From: Naematelia aurantialba
Lineage: Eukaryota > Basidiomycota > Tremellomycetes > Tremellales > Naemateliaceae
Assembly: GCA_021527695.1 (NCBI GenBank)
Contig: JAKFAO010000011.1
Location: forward strand, 930,001 to 994,000
Direction: 5' to 3'
DNA length: 64,000 nucleotides
The position numbers and the translations under genes were made by a program. The first letter of the stretch is position 1, and each line of letters starts with the position of its first letter. Below the pieces are notes generated by a model that was not told the origin of the DNA, ran no database searches, and was given only the letters and a program-made list of their open reading frames with translations. Shown in pieces: positions 44,804 to 55,024 of the stretch.

Positions 44804-46994
44804 TCACGCCTTATCGGCGTCCCGGCAGACCCTCCTCCACCACCGCCTCCTGCGCGTGACGCGCCTCAGCGCGAGTCCCGGCATCCCGAGATCGCCCTTC
44901 CCAATCCCCAGGCCGGTGACCGCTGCGTCCGAGTCGGTGATCGCTGAGCCTGTGGGGTTTTGCCACGAATCGTCGGTGTAGACCCAGCCGTCTGGACCCG
45001 TCAGCTCGCGGTCCCGCTTTGCTCGTGATCGTGCTTCTTGTCCCAGCCCCAGCCCTGTGCCCCAGCCCCTTTGCCCAGTCCCCTCGTCACCTCGGCGGCG
45101 ACCGCTGAGCCCAGTGGCTATGCGCTGACCCTGCCCCTGCCCCTGCCCATGCCCATAGCACCGCACGCCTCATACCAAACCTCCGGTCCCACACCACAAA
45201 CCACCACTCACCTTCATCTGTTCCCACGTCGCTCCAGAGACCGCACACGTCCACACGCCATTCCGCGCCGGGCACCCAGTCCCAGCCGTCCTTGAGCGCC
45301 AGGACCATCTTGTCCCCCACGTCGCCCTTGTCCGCCTGGTCGCCCTTGTCCGCTTTGTCGTCCTTGTCCGCCTTGTCCGCCTTATCCGCCATGTCCTTGT
45401 CGTCGCTGCTCCCGCCGGTATCCTCCTCCTTCCACAACGAGCCCGCATCAATGACCTTGACCCACGGTGCGCGCTCGCCCGCCCTCAGGTGCCGGCTTGA
45501 CCAATTTGGCCCGACCTTGCCTGTGCCCGTCGCGGGATCGAGGCGCTCGTTCTCCCATACCTCGACACGCGCGATATCTTTCCTCCCGACCTCGTCGGAC
45601 AGGGTGTCCGTGAGCGCCCAGTCTTCCGCTACCTTTCTCAGTTTCAGGAAGAGGGGGTGTCGATGGATCTGGAGTAGCGACGACGTGAGGTTGGGGTGGA
45701 ACGCCAGAGGTGGGCCTAGGCCAAGCGGGAGAAGGAGGTACGGTACGATTGCGGCGGGCGCTAGTGGGAGGAGCAGGGTTGGTGGAAGAAGGACTAGCAC
45801 CAAGTGTGTTGTCGTGAGGGGAAAGCTGGTGGGGGAGGTCGCGATCGGTGATGCCGATAGGGCCGAGAGCCGCGGGGATGCCCAGTCGTACATGTCTGAT
45901 CTGCGGTGGTGTTAGCCATCAGCCCATCAACGGTGCGGAGGGCAGTGAGCTCCACGGACAGGGAAGGGGAGAGAAGGGTGGGGAGATGTGAGAGTAGGTA
46001 GGGGTGCACCTACACGAGGCCCATGAGATTCTGGATCGCCTGGAGGTTCATGTAATAGTCCACGCCGCTCTCCGCCTCTTTCGGCGGGACGACGGGCACC
46101 TGCGCTCCGTTCTCCGTGCCATCAGGGACGGTGCTCGCGCTGAAGGTCGCGGAGGAATTGGTGTTGGGGCTGGAACTTGGGTTGACGCGCACTGTGCCTG
46201 CTGTGGGGGTGGGGGTCGATACGCCGAGCAGAGACGGCTGGGGGTTGTTGCGCTCGTGCACGTGGAGAAGGAGGAGAATGAGGATGAACGAAGGGAGCAG
46301 CAGGAGGATGCGAGGTTGGAAGCCTGCGATGTTGATGAGCGATTGTCATCGTGCCGCTTGAAACAGCGGCAACCGCCCGCCATCACACGGAGCGACAAGA
46401 CACCTGACATACAGGTAAAGGTCCATAGCAGCATCCAGGCCAGGGTCCATCGCGGCTTGCGCCAGTACAACACCTCCTCCACCCTGTCCTGCAACCAGAA
46501 CATCGGCCCGACCTATCCCCATCAGCCCACAGTCCTACGGTAAATTACCATGCTGACGCCCCTGTGCAAGGATCCGCAAGCAAACTGCATAGAGTGGGTG
46601 GTGGCTAGGGTGGCGAAGGGCGACGTACACGAGTGATGAACCTCCTAAAGTTGTTCGACAAGAGCGGTAAACTCAACGCCTCTCGCTGCGTACTGAGATC
46701 GCGCACCCGCCCCAAGGACGTGCCGACACCCTTTTGCGCAGCGGCATTGGCAGGCAGTTTCGGCAGGTTAGGCGGCAAGAGGGAAGACAAGAGGAGGTCA
46801 GAGACGTTGGTGGATATAGAGGCGGTGGTGGGCACGGTGAACTTGCGCGAGGCAGGCGGTGGTGCTGTCTGCGCGGAGGAAGGGGGGAACGACGGCAGCC
46901 GGGCGCGGGGCTTGGTCGAGGTTGAGGCTGGCGGCGGAATAGGGTGCGCTGAGGCCGGGATCGCCACGTAGCTTGGTAGCGGGGGCTGGGCCAT
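44804..46994 (-). CDS. Pex23/Pex30-type peroxisomal/ER membrane protein with dysferlin domain
   Basis: This protein group sits in the ER at contacts with peroxisomes and lipid droplets and controls peroxisome number. The N-terminus is Pro/Ser-rich, beginning MAQPPLPSYVAIPAS. It is followed by PMFWLQDRVEEVLYWRKPRW and two hydrophobic segments (TLAWMLLWTFTC, RILLLLPSFILILLLL), then another hydrophobic block LVLVLLPPTLLLPLAPAAIV. The DysF-N part is ARVEVWENERLDPATG, GPNWSSRHLRAGERAPW. The DysF-C part is LKDGWDWVPGAEWRVDV joined by an intron to GWVYTDDSWQNP. Between them lies a Lys/Asp repeat (DKADKADKDDKADKGD). ATG 46994 is chosen; the frame's upstream codon is GTG. The stop is at 44804. Confidence 0.85.
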
Positions 46995-47131
46995 GCTCAC
47001 TCTACCTCGTACAGCTTGTTATGGAAATGAGCGGAGACACAAGCCGGGCGAAATCCGATGGAATTAGGCTCCTTATTTGGTTCCAGTATATAAAGGAGAG
47101 TTTCCAAATACAAAACGTAAATAATAAGAAA

Positions 47132-47167
47132 GTCTTCTCTTTGGCTCAGATGGTTAGAGCGCTCGCC
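47132..47167 (+). pseudogene. 5' half of a tRNA-like sequence
   Basis: TTTGGCTCAGATGGTTAGAG is a standard D-arm with internal promoter A box, and GCGCTCGCC begins an anticodon stem. The tRNA likeness stops abruptly near 47167 where LINE coding sequence begins. Confidence 0.55.
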
Positions 47168-48489
47168 GGGCAGACTTTACAGACCTCATCGGTGCAAAAT
47201 TCCAACCACAAAAACAGATACAAGAGCTGTTCGAGACGGCACCCATAAGACAAGACCCCTTACCTCAGTCCCTTAAGTGGGCAACGGACGGCAGCGCAGA
47301 TGTCAGCCCGCCGTTGCAACCTTCACGCGTGGCCTTTGCAGTCGTCGGCCCAACCAATGCTTCAGGGCTCCTGGAAGATAAGCATGCATCCATACAAGAT
47401 GCCGAAGTCACCGCGATCACGGTGGCCGTGATCCTCGACCGGATCTACCGCTCTAAGCGTAAAATACCCGATTCCACACCGACCTTCATATACACCGACC
47501 ACCTTAACACCATACGTCGAGTGAACAGTCCCACAAATAGACAAGCGCCTTTCTCACCGAGCCTGGCCTCTCGCCACGTACTTAAATGGCTTTATGACAC
47601 CATAAAGGATCATCCTAATTTGACATTGGTACACCAGAAAGCTCACACTGGCGACAAATCCCTCGAAGCCTTGATGAATGACAGGGCTGACAAGGCGGCC
47701 AAAGCCGCTAGAAAACACACTCGAACCTTCAAACTGCCTGAGGAACACGTAGACCGGTACATGCTATACACGGAACAGACAGGAATAACTCATAAAGATG
47801 TCCCAAAAACCCTGGCTCAGGTGTGGGACGCCACGACTGTCCATGACATCCGGCGTTCAGGCAACGTATACCGCTACCAGAACAAAGACCTGTTCATCAC
47901 GGCCCGAAAGACCTTCTCAGCACAGACCCAGCTATTCATCAGATCGTCACAACTGCCTACCCAAGCCAGGAAACGAGAAAGATACATTTACACACCACAT
48001 GACCACTGCTTACTCTGCCCGCACCCAGTGCTCTTGACAACTGAAGATCACATCTTTCTGCGATGTGACGCGGCACAAAAAATCCTTGAAGAAGGCAGAA
48101 AAGAAGCCAAAGCCGCGGTTGAAAAACACATGTCGGAGAATAAAGAGAACAAAACACTCGTCGCATACCATGAAACACTAGCCCTGGACCTCTTTCGTGA
48201 CGCCGAGTCATGGGAGGGAGGCTTATGCATGTACTGGCGAGGCGAGTTACCCAAGTCATTCCAATACGTAGATTCCCTGAAGTCCCTCTATGACACGCTA
48301 GCGGGCATCGCGATAACAATCACTGCCCGAATATGGGGAGCTCACCGCACAGCCGCACAGACCGCCAAAAACAACAGGGAGCCAAACCATACCCCGACAC
48401 GGCCGAGCCAAGCACGGGCCGCCGCCCTGGCCGATGATCTACAGATCGACGGAGGTGGAAGCACCACTTCTCAAGCTACAGAAACATGA
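47158..48489 (+). pseudogene. 5'-truncated LINE ORF2 with RNase H domain and zinc knuckle
   Basis: This is an open frame of 443 codons without an initiating ATG near its beginning; a TAG lies just upstream at 47155. It covers only the C-terminal part of a non-LTR retrotransposon polyprotein. The RNase H1-like domain is complete: KWATDGSADVSPPL (first Asp), DAEVTAITVAVILDR (Glu), TFIYTDHLNTIRR (second Asp) and LVHQKAHTGDKSLEALM then NDRADKAAKAA (His and last Asp). It is followed by a zinc knuckle HCLLCPHPVLL, TTEDHIFLRC. The reverse transcriptase and endonuclease are missing. There are no internal stops, so the copy is young or the frame is kept by selection. The element ends about 50 bp from the tRNA-Val gene. 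Confidence 0.85.
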
Positions 48490-48535
48490 TTGATACATAT
48501 CCCAATGGGTGGGAGTGTCCAATCAACCACCAAAA
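47168..48535 (+). mobile_element. truncated non-LTR retrotransposon (LINE)
   Basis: This is the span of the LINE fragment described above, including a short 3' tail after the stop at 48489. No poly-A tail or clear target-site duplication is seen. The 3' end abuts the poly-T terminator of the oppositely oriented tRNA-Val. Confidence 0.7.
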
Positions 48536-48539
48536 AGCA

Positions 48540-48634
48540 TGAACTTGGGCGGGCTCGAACCGCCGACCTCCCGTGATCAAATTGTACCGCGTACCGTGTG
48601 AGACGGGTGCTCTAACCGACTGAGCCACAAGTCC
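48540..48634 (-). tRNA. tRNA-Val(CAC) with intron
   Basis: The cloverleaf is complete. The acceptor GGACTTG pairs with CAAGTTC. The D-arm is GCTC-AGTCGGTTA-GAGC. The anticodon stem CCCGT/ACGGG has loop CT-CAC-A...C, and the T-arm is GGCGG-TTCGAGC-CCGCC. About 21 nt after the base 3' to the anticodon is an intron (CGGTACGCGGTACAATTTGA plus T). A TTTTT terminator follows directly downstream. Confidence 0.93.
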
Positions 48635-49659
48635 GATGGACTGACAGAACCCTTTCCCTATTAGACACCGCATGTCTGTGATCAACCTGCTGATGAGGAT
48701 CAGAGCGACAACTCGTAGACCCCACCCGAAACTCAACACAAGCCTCACAACGGGAGGGCCGCGACCCACTCCCAAACCCTCTTCCGGGTGGCCTTCCGGG
48801 GCCCCTGGACTACGTCAGGCCCGCCCGCGGGTACGCTTTTGCGCTCTGACGGTTCCAGACATTCACTTCACAAATTTGATGCCGCGAGAGGCCCGCGGTT
48901 CGAGCCCGCGAAGGGAAATTTCTTTCGATCCCAACGGGGATGTGTACTTTTTGGTGGTCCAAATCACACTTTTCGGGAGCGCAACAGATCCACTCTGAAC
49001 CACGATTCCGGGGGGGCACTCTGCACCACCCTGTACCACTCTGCACCACTCTGAGCCCGCGCTGCAAGTGCGCCTCGCAACGTTATGAGGTACCAATGAG
49101 GTGTCCGTCGTTCGAACCCCAGCCTGGACAAGGTTTTTGGTCCCAATGTACGGGGACATGCCCCTCTGCAATGATACCGCTGATGCTTCACGGTGGGAGG
49201 CAGCCACTCTTCTGTATCACTCGGGCCTACTTGAAGCCGCTCCAGAAATTACGTCCCTTTGACAACGCCACGCCATAACTTGGCACTCGGAAAGGTCTCC
49301 CATTCGATCCCGCGAAGGGGCGTGATTTTTGCTCCAACCATAGGTGTGAACTCGCTGTTCAGTCGTCCCAAGCACTTGTAACATTGTAGCTCTGCCATGC
49401 GTGGGGATCAATGCCAGCGTTCCAGGCTGACTCTACGCTTTACGATGCAACATGTAGAGCGAGCGTGCTGCCGTCAATCTAGCCAGAGTGTAGGCTTGCC
49501 CCAGCGCAGACCAGATTCGCGCGCCTAAATACCGGGTAATACCCCTAGCGTCACTGGTCGCTAAACCATGGACGCTGGGACGGTGACTTGAATCCATACT
49601 CGTAATATCCTGTAGCATCCCTTTGCTCTTCTCCAAGTACCCAACTGCTGCGTGGCAAG
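48635..49659. other. tRNA-relic region upstream of CNB1
   Basis: This is 1 kb with at least three T-arm-like segments: CGCGGTTCGAGCCCGCG (48894-48910), GTCGTTCGAACCCC (49107-49120) and CCCATTCGATCCCGCG (49300-49315). Two are followed by TTTTTGGT-type T runs. None folds into a complete tRNA. A short CACTCTGCAC repeat lies at 49017-49052. The 3' end should hold the CNB1 promoter. Confidence 0.5.
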
Positions 49660-51393
49660 ATGGGACAGGCGGAATCATCCGTCTTCAACTCTCTGGAGAA
49701 GAATTCAAACTGTGCGTCAGCGTGCTTGCTTGGCCATGGGTGGTGCTGTCTCTGCCCTTGGCGTTGAGAGGCTGTAGCCTCTTGTCTTCCTGCCTTGTGC
49801 TCCTCTTGTATCGCTCTTGTGCCTCCCTATATCCTATATCCTATGGTGCTTGCGCCGCCTGGTTTGAAGTGACCCTTGTTTGCCCTACATATACTCTGAA
49901 TTGCTGGAAACCAGGAGCTGATGTCGCCAGTCTCCGCGCCGGAACTTCTGCGACTGAAGAAACGGTTCATGAAGCTCGATAAGGATGGATCAGGCTCAAT
50001 CGACAAAGACGAGTTTCTGCAGATCCCGCAGATCGCCAATAACCCGCTGGCACATCGGATGATTGCGATTTTCGATGAGGAGTAAGTTCGATGGTCGTCG
50101 AGGCGGCTTTATAGTGCTTTCGAGGTCGCTTCGGAGAGTTTTCGAGGCAGCTTCAGAAGTGGTTTCAGGATGTTGGTCTGGCTGGCAAAGGACGGACGGA
50201 CGGCTGTCTGTCCGTATCTCTTGCGCTTGTGGATGGACTGGTGCTTCGTTTGGGATAGCGGTCAGTCTTAGAGGAACAAGGAGACAGCCAGCCGTTGAGG
50301 CTGTGGGGGACGTCGGAGTCGCAAAGGGTGCTGCAAAGGTGCAGAGGAGTGGTATACTGGAGTTGTCGGCGTCCATCTGGTCAGAGACCTTTCGGACCTG
50401 GGCAACACAAGGCATTACAATGCTTCGTAATGCATTGCGGGACAGGCGCGTGTGGGATGGTTTACGTGTATGGTTTATGGTCACGGAGGAGCTCGGGCTG
50501 AGCGCTCCGTCGAGTTCGATGAGGCATGACGGGGTCGAAGTGGTGCAGGAAGTGGCTCGAGGACGATGAGGTTGCGAATACAAGGCAGTCGACATCGCTG
50601 ACACACTGCAGCGGGAGCGGAACGGTGGACTTTCAAGAATTCGTTGGTGGACTCAGTGCATTCTCAAGCAAAGGCGGCCGCGATGAGAAGCTTCATTGTA
50701 CGTGGTATATCTGCTCCTTCTTCAGCTGTTAGCTATCCGGCAGTTCGTCGCTTAGCCGATCCTCGCCCCCTATTCTCTGCTCCTGTCGCCCTTGCCCTCT
50801 TCAATCTCGCCCTTCTTCTCTCTGTCCCTTTTCCTCCCCTGTCATCTCTGACGTGATTCAGTCGCATTCAAGGTGTACGACATCGATCGGGACGGGTACA
50901 TCTCCAACGGCGAGCTGTATCTCGTCCTCAAGCAGATGGTCGGCAACAACCTGAAAGTGAGTTGGCGGTCGTCTGGGTGTCATGGCTTTACAAGCTCTAA
51001 GCTTAGAGGCTCGATCGTTCAATAAAGTGGTATCAGTGCTAATGGGCGGCGCAGGACCAGCAGTTGCAGCAGATAGTGGACAAGACGATCATGGAGGCCG
51101 ACAAGGATGGGTGGGTGGCACTCTCACCCTTAGCGTCGAACCATACCAACCATACTCCTTCATATTGATCTCCTCACGAAGCCTATACTGTCCCTGGTAA
51201 CGATGGGCAAACAGAAGTACATATCCGCTGACACGGTGCAGAGACGGCAAGCTCAGTTTCGAGGAATTTACCAACATGGTCGCAAGTACGGATATCGTCA
51301 AGTGAGTCTGAGTCCGCCTCGCATTCAGAAACTATCACAGGGTGCTTCGTAGCTGACCATTCCAGACAAATGACGCTGGAAGACTTGTTCTAG
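49660..51393 (+). CDS. CNB1: calcineurin B regulatory subunit
   Basis: This Ca2+-binding subunit of the phosphatase calcineurin is needed for stress and high-temperature growth in fungi. [17 protein letters not shown] carries the N-myristoylation Gly2. Four EF-hands follow: [39 protein letters not shown] and [13 protein letters not shown]. The latch and C-terminus KQMTLEDLF are as in other fungi. The first intron joins NSN to [17 protein letters not shown] (acceptor at about 49933). Intron 2 (50082-50611) is 530 bp, ten times the usual size here, and has open frames on both strands that do not look like genes. All four EF loops have intact Asp/Glu ligands. Confidence 0.97.
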
Positions 51394-52220
51394 CCTCTCA
51401 CTGTGCGAGCCAATGACATTGCCACGCCTAATGACCGCCATGCGATTGCTAGTATACCCATACCCTGCTATGTAGCTGTATCGTCATGTATACCCCTCTG
51501 GCCTAAGTGAGATCGCACGACGGCGCCGTAGCCTACCCCTCGAGGTCGTACATGCGGGATGAAGCTTACCGTGTACTCACTGCGACGCGTGAGCAGGCCC
51601 TTTCGCCTCCTGAACAAGTCACTGGCAGTTCTCGCAAGCCAAGTCTTTCACGGCTCATGTCTCGGGCGTGTGATCCATACTCGTGTCAACCACGGGGGTC
51701 AGTCGCGGCTCGCACGGTTCGCGAGCGCTACCAGTCGTATTGAGGTAGCTGTGCCTATGCAACTGTGGATGCATGGAGGTGGGTACAGATGGTGACAATG
51801 TGGTACACAGCGCCCAATATAAGCAGAAAGTGTCCGTTAGGCGATTGTCCGTAGATATCAACAGAAGAGTCCATTTTAGTGCCCTTTCCTACCGTTATTG
51901 CAATTCGCAGCAGGAAGTGTCGTTCAGTGTCGTCACTTGGCTGAAGAGTTGGCTCGGTCCCGCGCCACAAGGTACAGCAAGGTCACGCGGGAATACGGTC
52001 CCGGACAACCACAGCGACGACTACGATCGCAGCGATGACGAACACCTGCGAATACTCAGCTCGGCCCCTGGACCAGCGAACCAACTCCAGAGCCAGTGTC
52101 CAGTCCTAGCTCCCAACCACAAGACATGCCACTGTCGCTTCTCTTTTCTCAACCGGGGTGAGGGAGAATGAGAATTTGGTGAGTACTGAATGGGGAGTGG
52201 CAAGTGGCGAGGCAAGTGGG
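51394..52220. other. convergent intergenic region
   Basis: This is 0.83 kb between the ends of CNB1 (+) and the next gene (-). No gene or repeat was recognised. Confidence 0.45.
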
Positions 52221-53556
52221 TCAAGGTACTGGCGAAGAGGTCGAGAGTGGCGAAAGAACTGAAGAGCATATACTAGTACCCACCAGCATGAGCGTTACGA
52301 GGATACCACGCTTGACCATCCGCTTCCTCCGCTGATCTTCAGCCAGCCACTCGCTGCGCGTATCAGCGGCCGTACTTTCATTCCAGTACGGCTCCCAATA
52401 GCGGTGACTCGTGTACTGTCCGGACAAGAGTGCTGGATGGTAGCGGTTCTGCATCTGTCGAGACGAATTATAGGAGGAAAGAAAGAAAGAGAGCCGAGCC
52501 TCCAACGCACCTCTCCGCCATGTCATCCAGTCTGACAACCAAACTCATCCTCTTCCAAAAATCCATCCCGCTCTTCGGTGCCGCTCCACCTTCTCGTCCA
52601 GCCGTTCTCCCGACTCGCACCCGCGCCGTACCCGCAGGACGAGGCGCTAGTTCCTCCTCGCCGCCACGGAAGAGAGCGTGCTTTTCCACCAGCGCGTCGT
52701 AGCCCCGTATCGACTCGGACGTGCTTGACACGCTGGAGGATCGCGCCCCTCGGGCGAACGGCGACGCGGGCGGGGGGAAGAACGACGAGCCAGGAGGGGA
52801 GAATTGGGGCGAGAAAGGGACCGAAGTGGGGGATGCGGGGTGGACGTGCGCTGCGGGCGGGGAGGCGAGGTACGATGAGATTGGGGAGCATGGCGCCGGC
52901 AGCTGGAAGGGGGTCGACATCGACGGCGGCTCGGACGGGGAGTACACCGCTGCTGGTGTCGGCACTAGGACCGGAACCAGTAGGGCGGTCGCTTGGGCGT
53001 GTGCTGTTCCTGAAGTCGGAGCAGCATTTCGCGGTTGAGCTCGTGTCAGGGGGCTGGTGATGATCTGTGGTCGCGCAGGTCGCGCAGGTCGCTGCGGACT
53101 GATACGCTGTTCTCGCAGACCCGGACGAGTAGGAGACGGGTACGTAGGCGTCTCGAGTCTCGGCGAAGCCGCCAAAGCATTCTCAGCAGGCGTGCCCAGC
53201 GTCGGGGAAGCGTGATTGAGCCTCTCGTGGTTCGGGGAAGGATAGGCGGGAACGTGGACTTCGTCGTGCACGTCCACAATCCCTTCAAAGCTCTTGACGC
53301 GGGACAAGAGCTGGTCCTTCCGCGGGGTAGTGTACGGCACCACACCCCTAGTGATTGGTGTATGCGTCCGCTGCAGTGGGGTGCATAGCTCGTCCTCAGA
53401 TTCACCGTCCGAGTCGAATGGGGACGAGAGCAGGGCACCTATCGCTTCTGCCGCGGTAGCTGTGGATACAGCGGTGTGTGGTCGCTGATATGCGGGCGAC
53501 GTAGGCATACTGACGGGGAGGGGGGAGGATAATGGGGACGGTCGGTACCGTGACAT
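52221..53556 (-). CDS. unrecognised Ser/Pro-rich protein with C-terminal membrane segment
   Basis: Exon 1 starts MSRYRPSPLSSPLPVSM and encodes about 345 residues rich in Ser and Pro. The region holds a conserved-looking stretch LLSRVKSFEGIVDVHDEV and ends near DFWKRMSLVVRLDDMAER. A second exon (52221-52457) most likely continues MQNRYHPALLSGQYTSHR and WEPYWNESTAADTRSEWLAE. It ends in a basic patch RRKRMVKRG and a hydrophobic helix ILVTLMLVGTSICSSVL, suggesting a tail-anchored or single-pass protein. The junction is not certain: the strongest donor (GTGCGT at 52519) gives another frame, and a weaker one is needed for this C-terminus. I do not recognise the family. Confidence 0.55.
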
Positions 53557-55024
53557 ATCTGGTCCAGTCGGGAAAGGAAGGAAGGAAGGAGGGAAGCGTA
53601 CAGTGTCGAACGGATGTGTATTAGACAGGGAGTTGTAAGGTATGAGGGAGTAAACGAGTGTGGGGGTGAGCTGAGCTCTCACCAGCGAGTCAGTGAGTGT
53701 GAGTAGTAGAGGGAGAAGCAGTGAGCGTCGTCAAGTAACAAGCGCTGTGTGCCGCATCGGCCGCACAATGAAACGGGCCAGCGCGCCAGCAGGGACGCCC
53801 GACGGGGGGACGTGACAGGACCGCCCTCAGCTGCGAGACAAGGCAACGGCGGGACATCGGCGAGAAGAGCGTCGGCCCCTCCAGCTTTGTTGAGAGGCGC
53901 AACCGCATGATTCGTCTCCTCGTCCTTTCGGATCTCATCAGATACCTAGGCCGGACAGGGAGCAAGGTGGCCAGAGAGAGTGAAAGCAATGGCTTTGATC
54001 CGGGCAACGACGTCAAAACGCGCTCGGGGCATGGGTCCTCGACTTTGGAGTGTTTTGTTTCCTCTTGTTGGATTGTTTGATTTGTTTGTGAAACGTGGGA
54101 TGCAGGATGGTCCGAGCGCAAGGCAGAAGGACATCGCGGAGCTTTCCCCTTGGCGACAGGAGCGCCGGGCTGTGAGAGGATATAGCTTTGACCAGGCGGA
54201 CTCTCAATTCGAAGTTGTCTACATCGGCGAAAGGAAAGGGTCAAAGGCCACCCGGCAGGTCCTTCGTCGAGGGTTTAGAGATGATGCGCGCTGTCAGTCT
54301 CAAGCGCATCAAAGTGATGCCGGCCTATCTTCACTGACCAGCGCCACGTCTCAAGCGGCGCCGCGAAACAAGCCGTGAAGCTATGAATTGGAGTACCTTG
54401 AACGATAAGGAGGATGAACAACACGTAGTAAACTCAGGGTAACCAAGGCAGGGTCGACCAAGACTCTGGGCGGTCACCTCGTCTACTTGGCACTACTCCA
54501 TCTTCTGTCTGCGCCAGCATACCGCGTCATCTGGATTCAGGCGCGTATTCGTCAAGCTATCCAGCCGACCCACTTCTTGGCTGGGGCAATGTGACTGACC
54601 AGGACACTCACTTGTTTAAATGTGACTGACCAGGACACTCACTTGTTTATCCGACACTCGCCAAGCCTCACAAGACATGATCGACTGCGCACTGCGTTGG
54701 TCGCCTGCCTGACAACTTGGGAGTCGCGTTGCTTGACATTGCGCACTTGACAAGATTCTTGGCAGCATGATGCAAAAGCATCCTGCTTGCACCGGTATCG
54801 TCCCTGCATACTGTCCGGAAAGTTTTATGCTGCACTTGCACTGTACAATGTACCATTCAAACTGACAGCTTACTCGCACCTCCTCACAGAACCGGTTCTT
54901 GCAGGGAGGCAGCTAGCGATTGTCACTGTACTCGGTGGTCAGAACGCTCTTATGGGACTGATTTTGACCGACTTACAAGCGCTGTCCTACTAAAAGGCAA
55001 CAAACGTTCCGCTCGAGAGGCGGG
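53557..55024. other. intergenic region with a 31 bp tandem duplication
   Basis: This is 1.47 kb between divergent genes. Two perfect tandem copies of a 31 bp unit (54588-54618 and 54619-54649) are the only distinct structure. Open frames here look random. Confidence 0.6.
54588..54649. repeat. perfect 31 bp tandem duplication
   Basis: The unit begins AATGTGACTGACCAGGACAC and is present twice without mismatch, 375 bp upstream of the KRE6-like start. Confidence 0.9.

Noticed and set aside
49996..50604. 202-codon minus-strand frame within CNB1
   Set aside because: It is antisense to an intron and exon of CNB1, with Ser/Pro/Thr-rich random composition and no family likeness.
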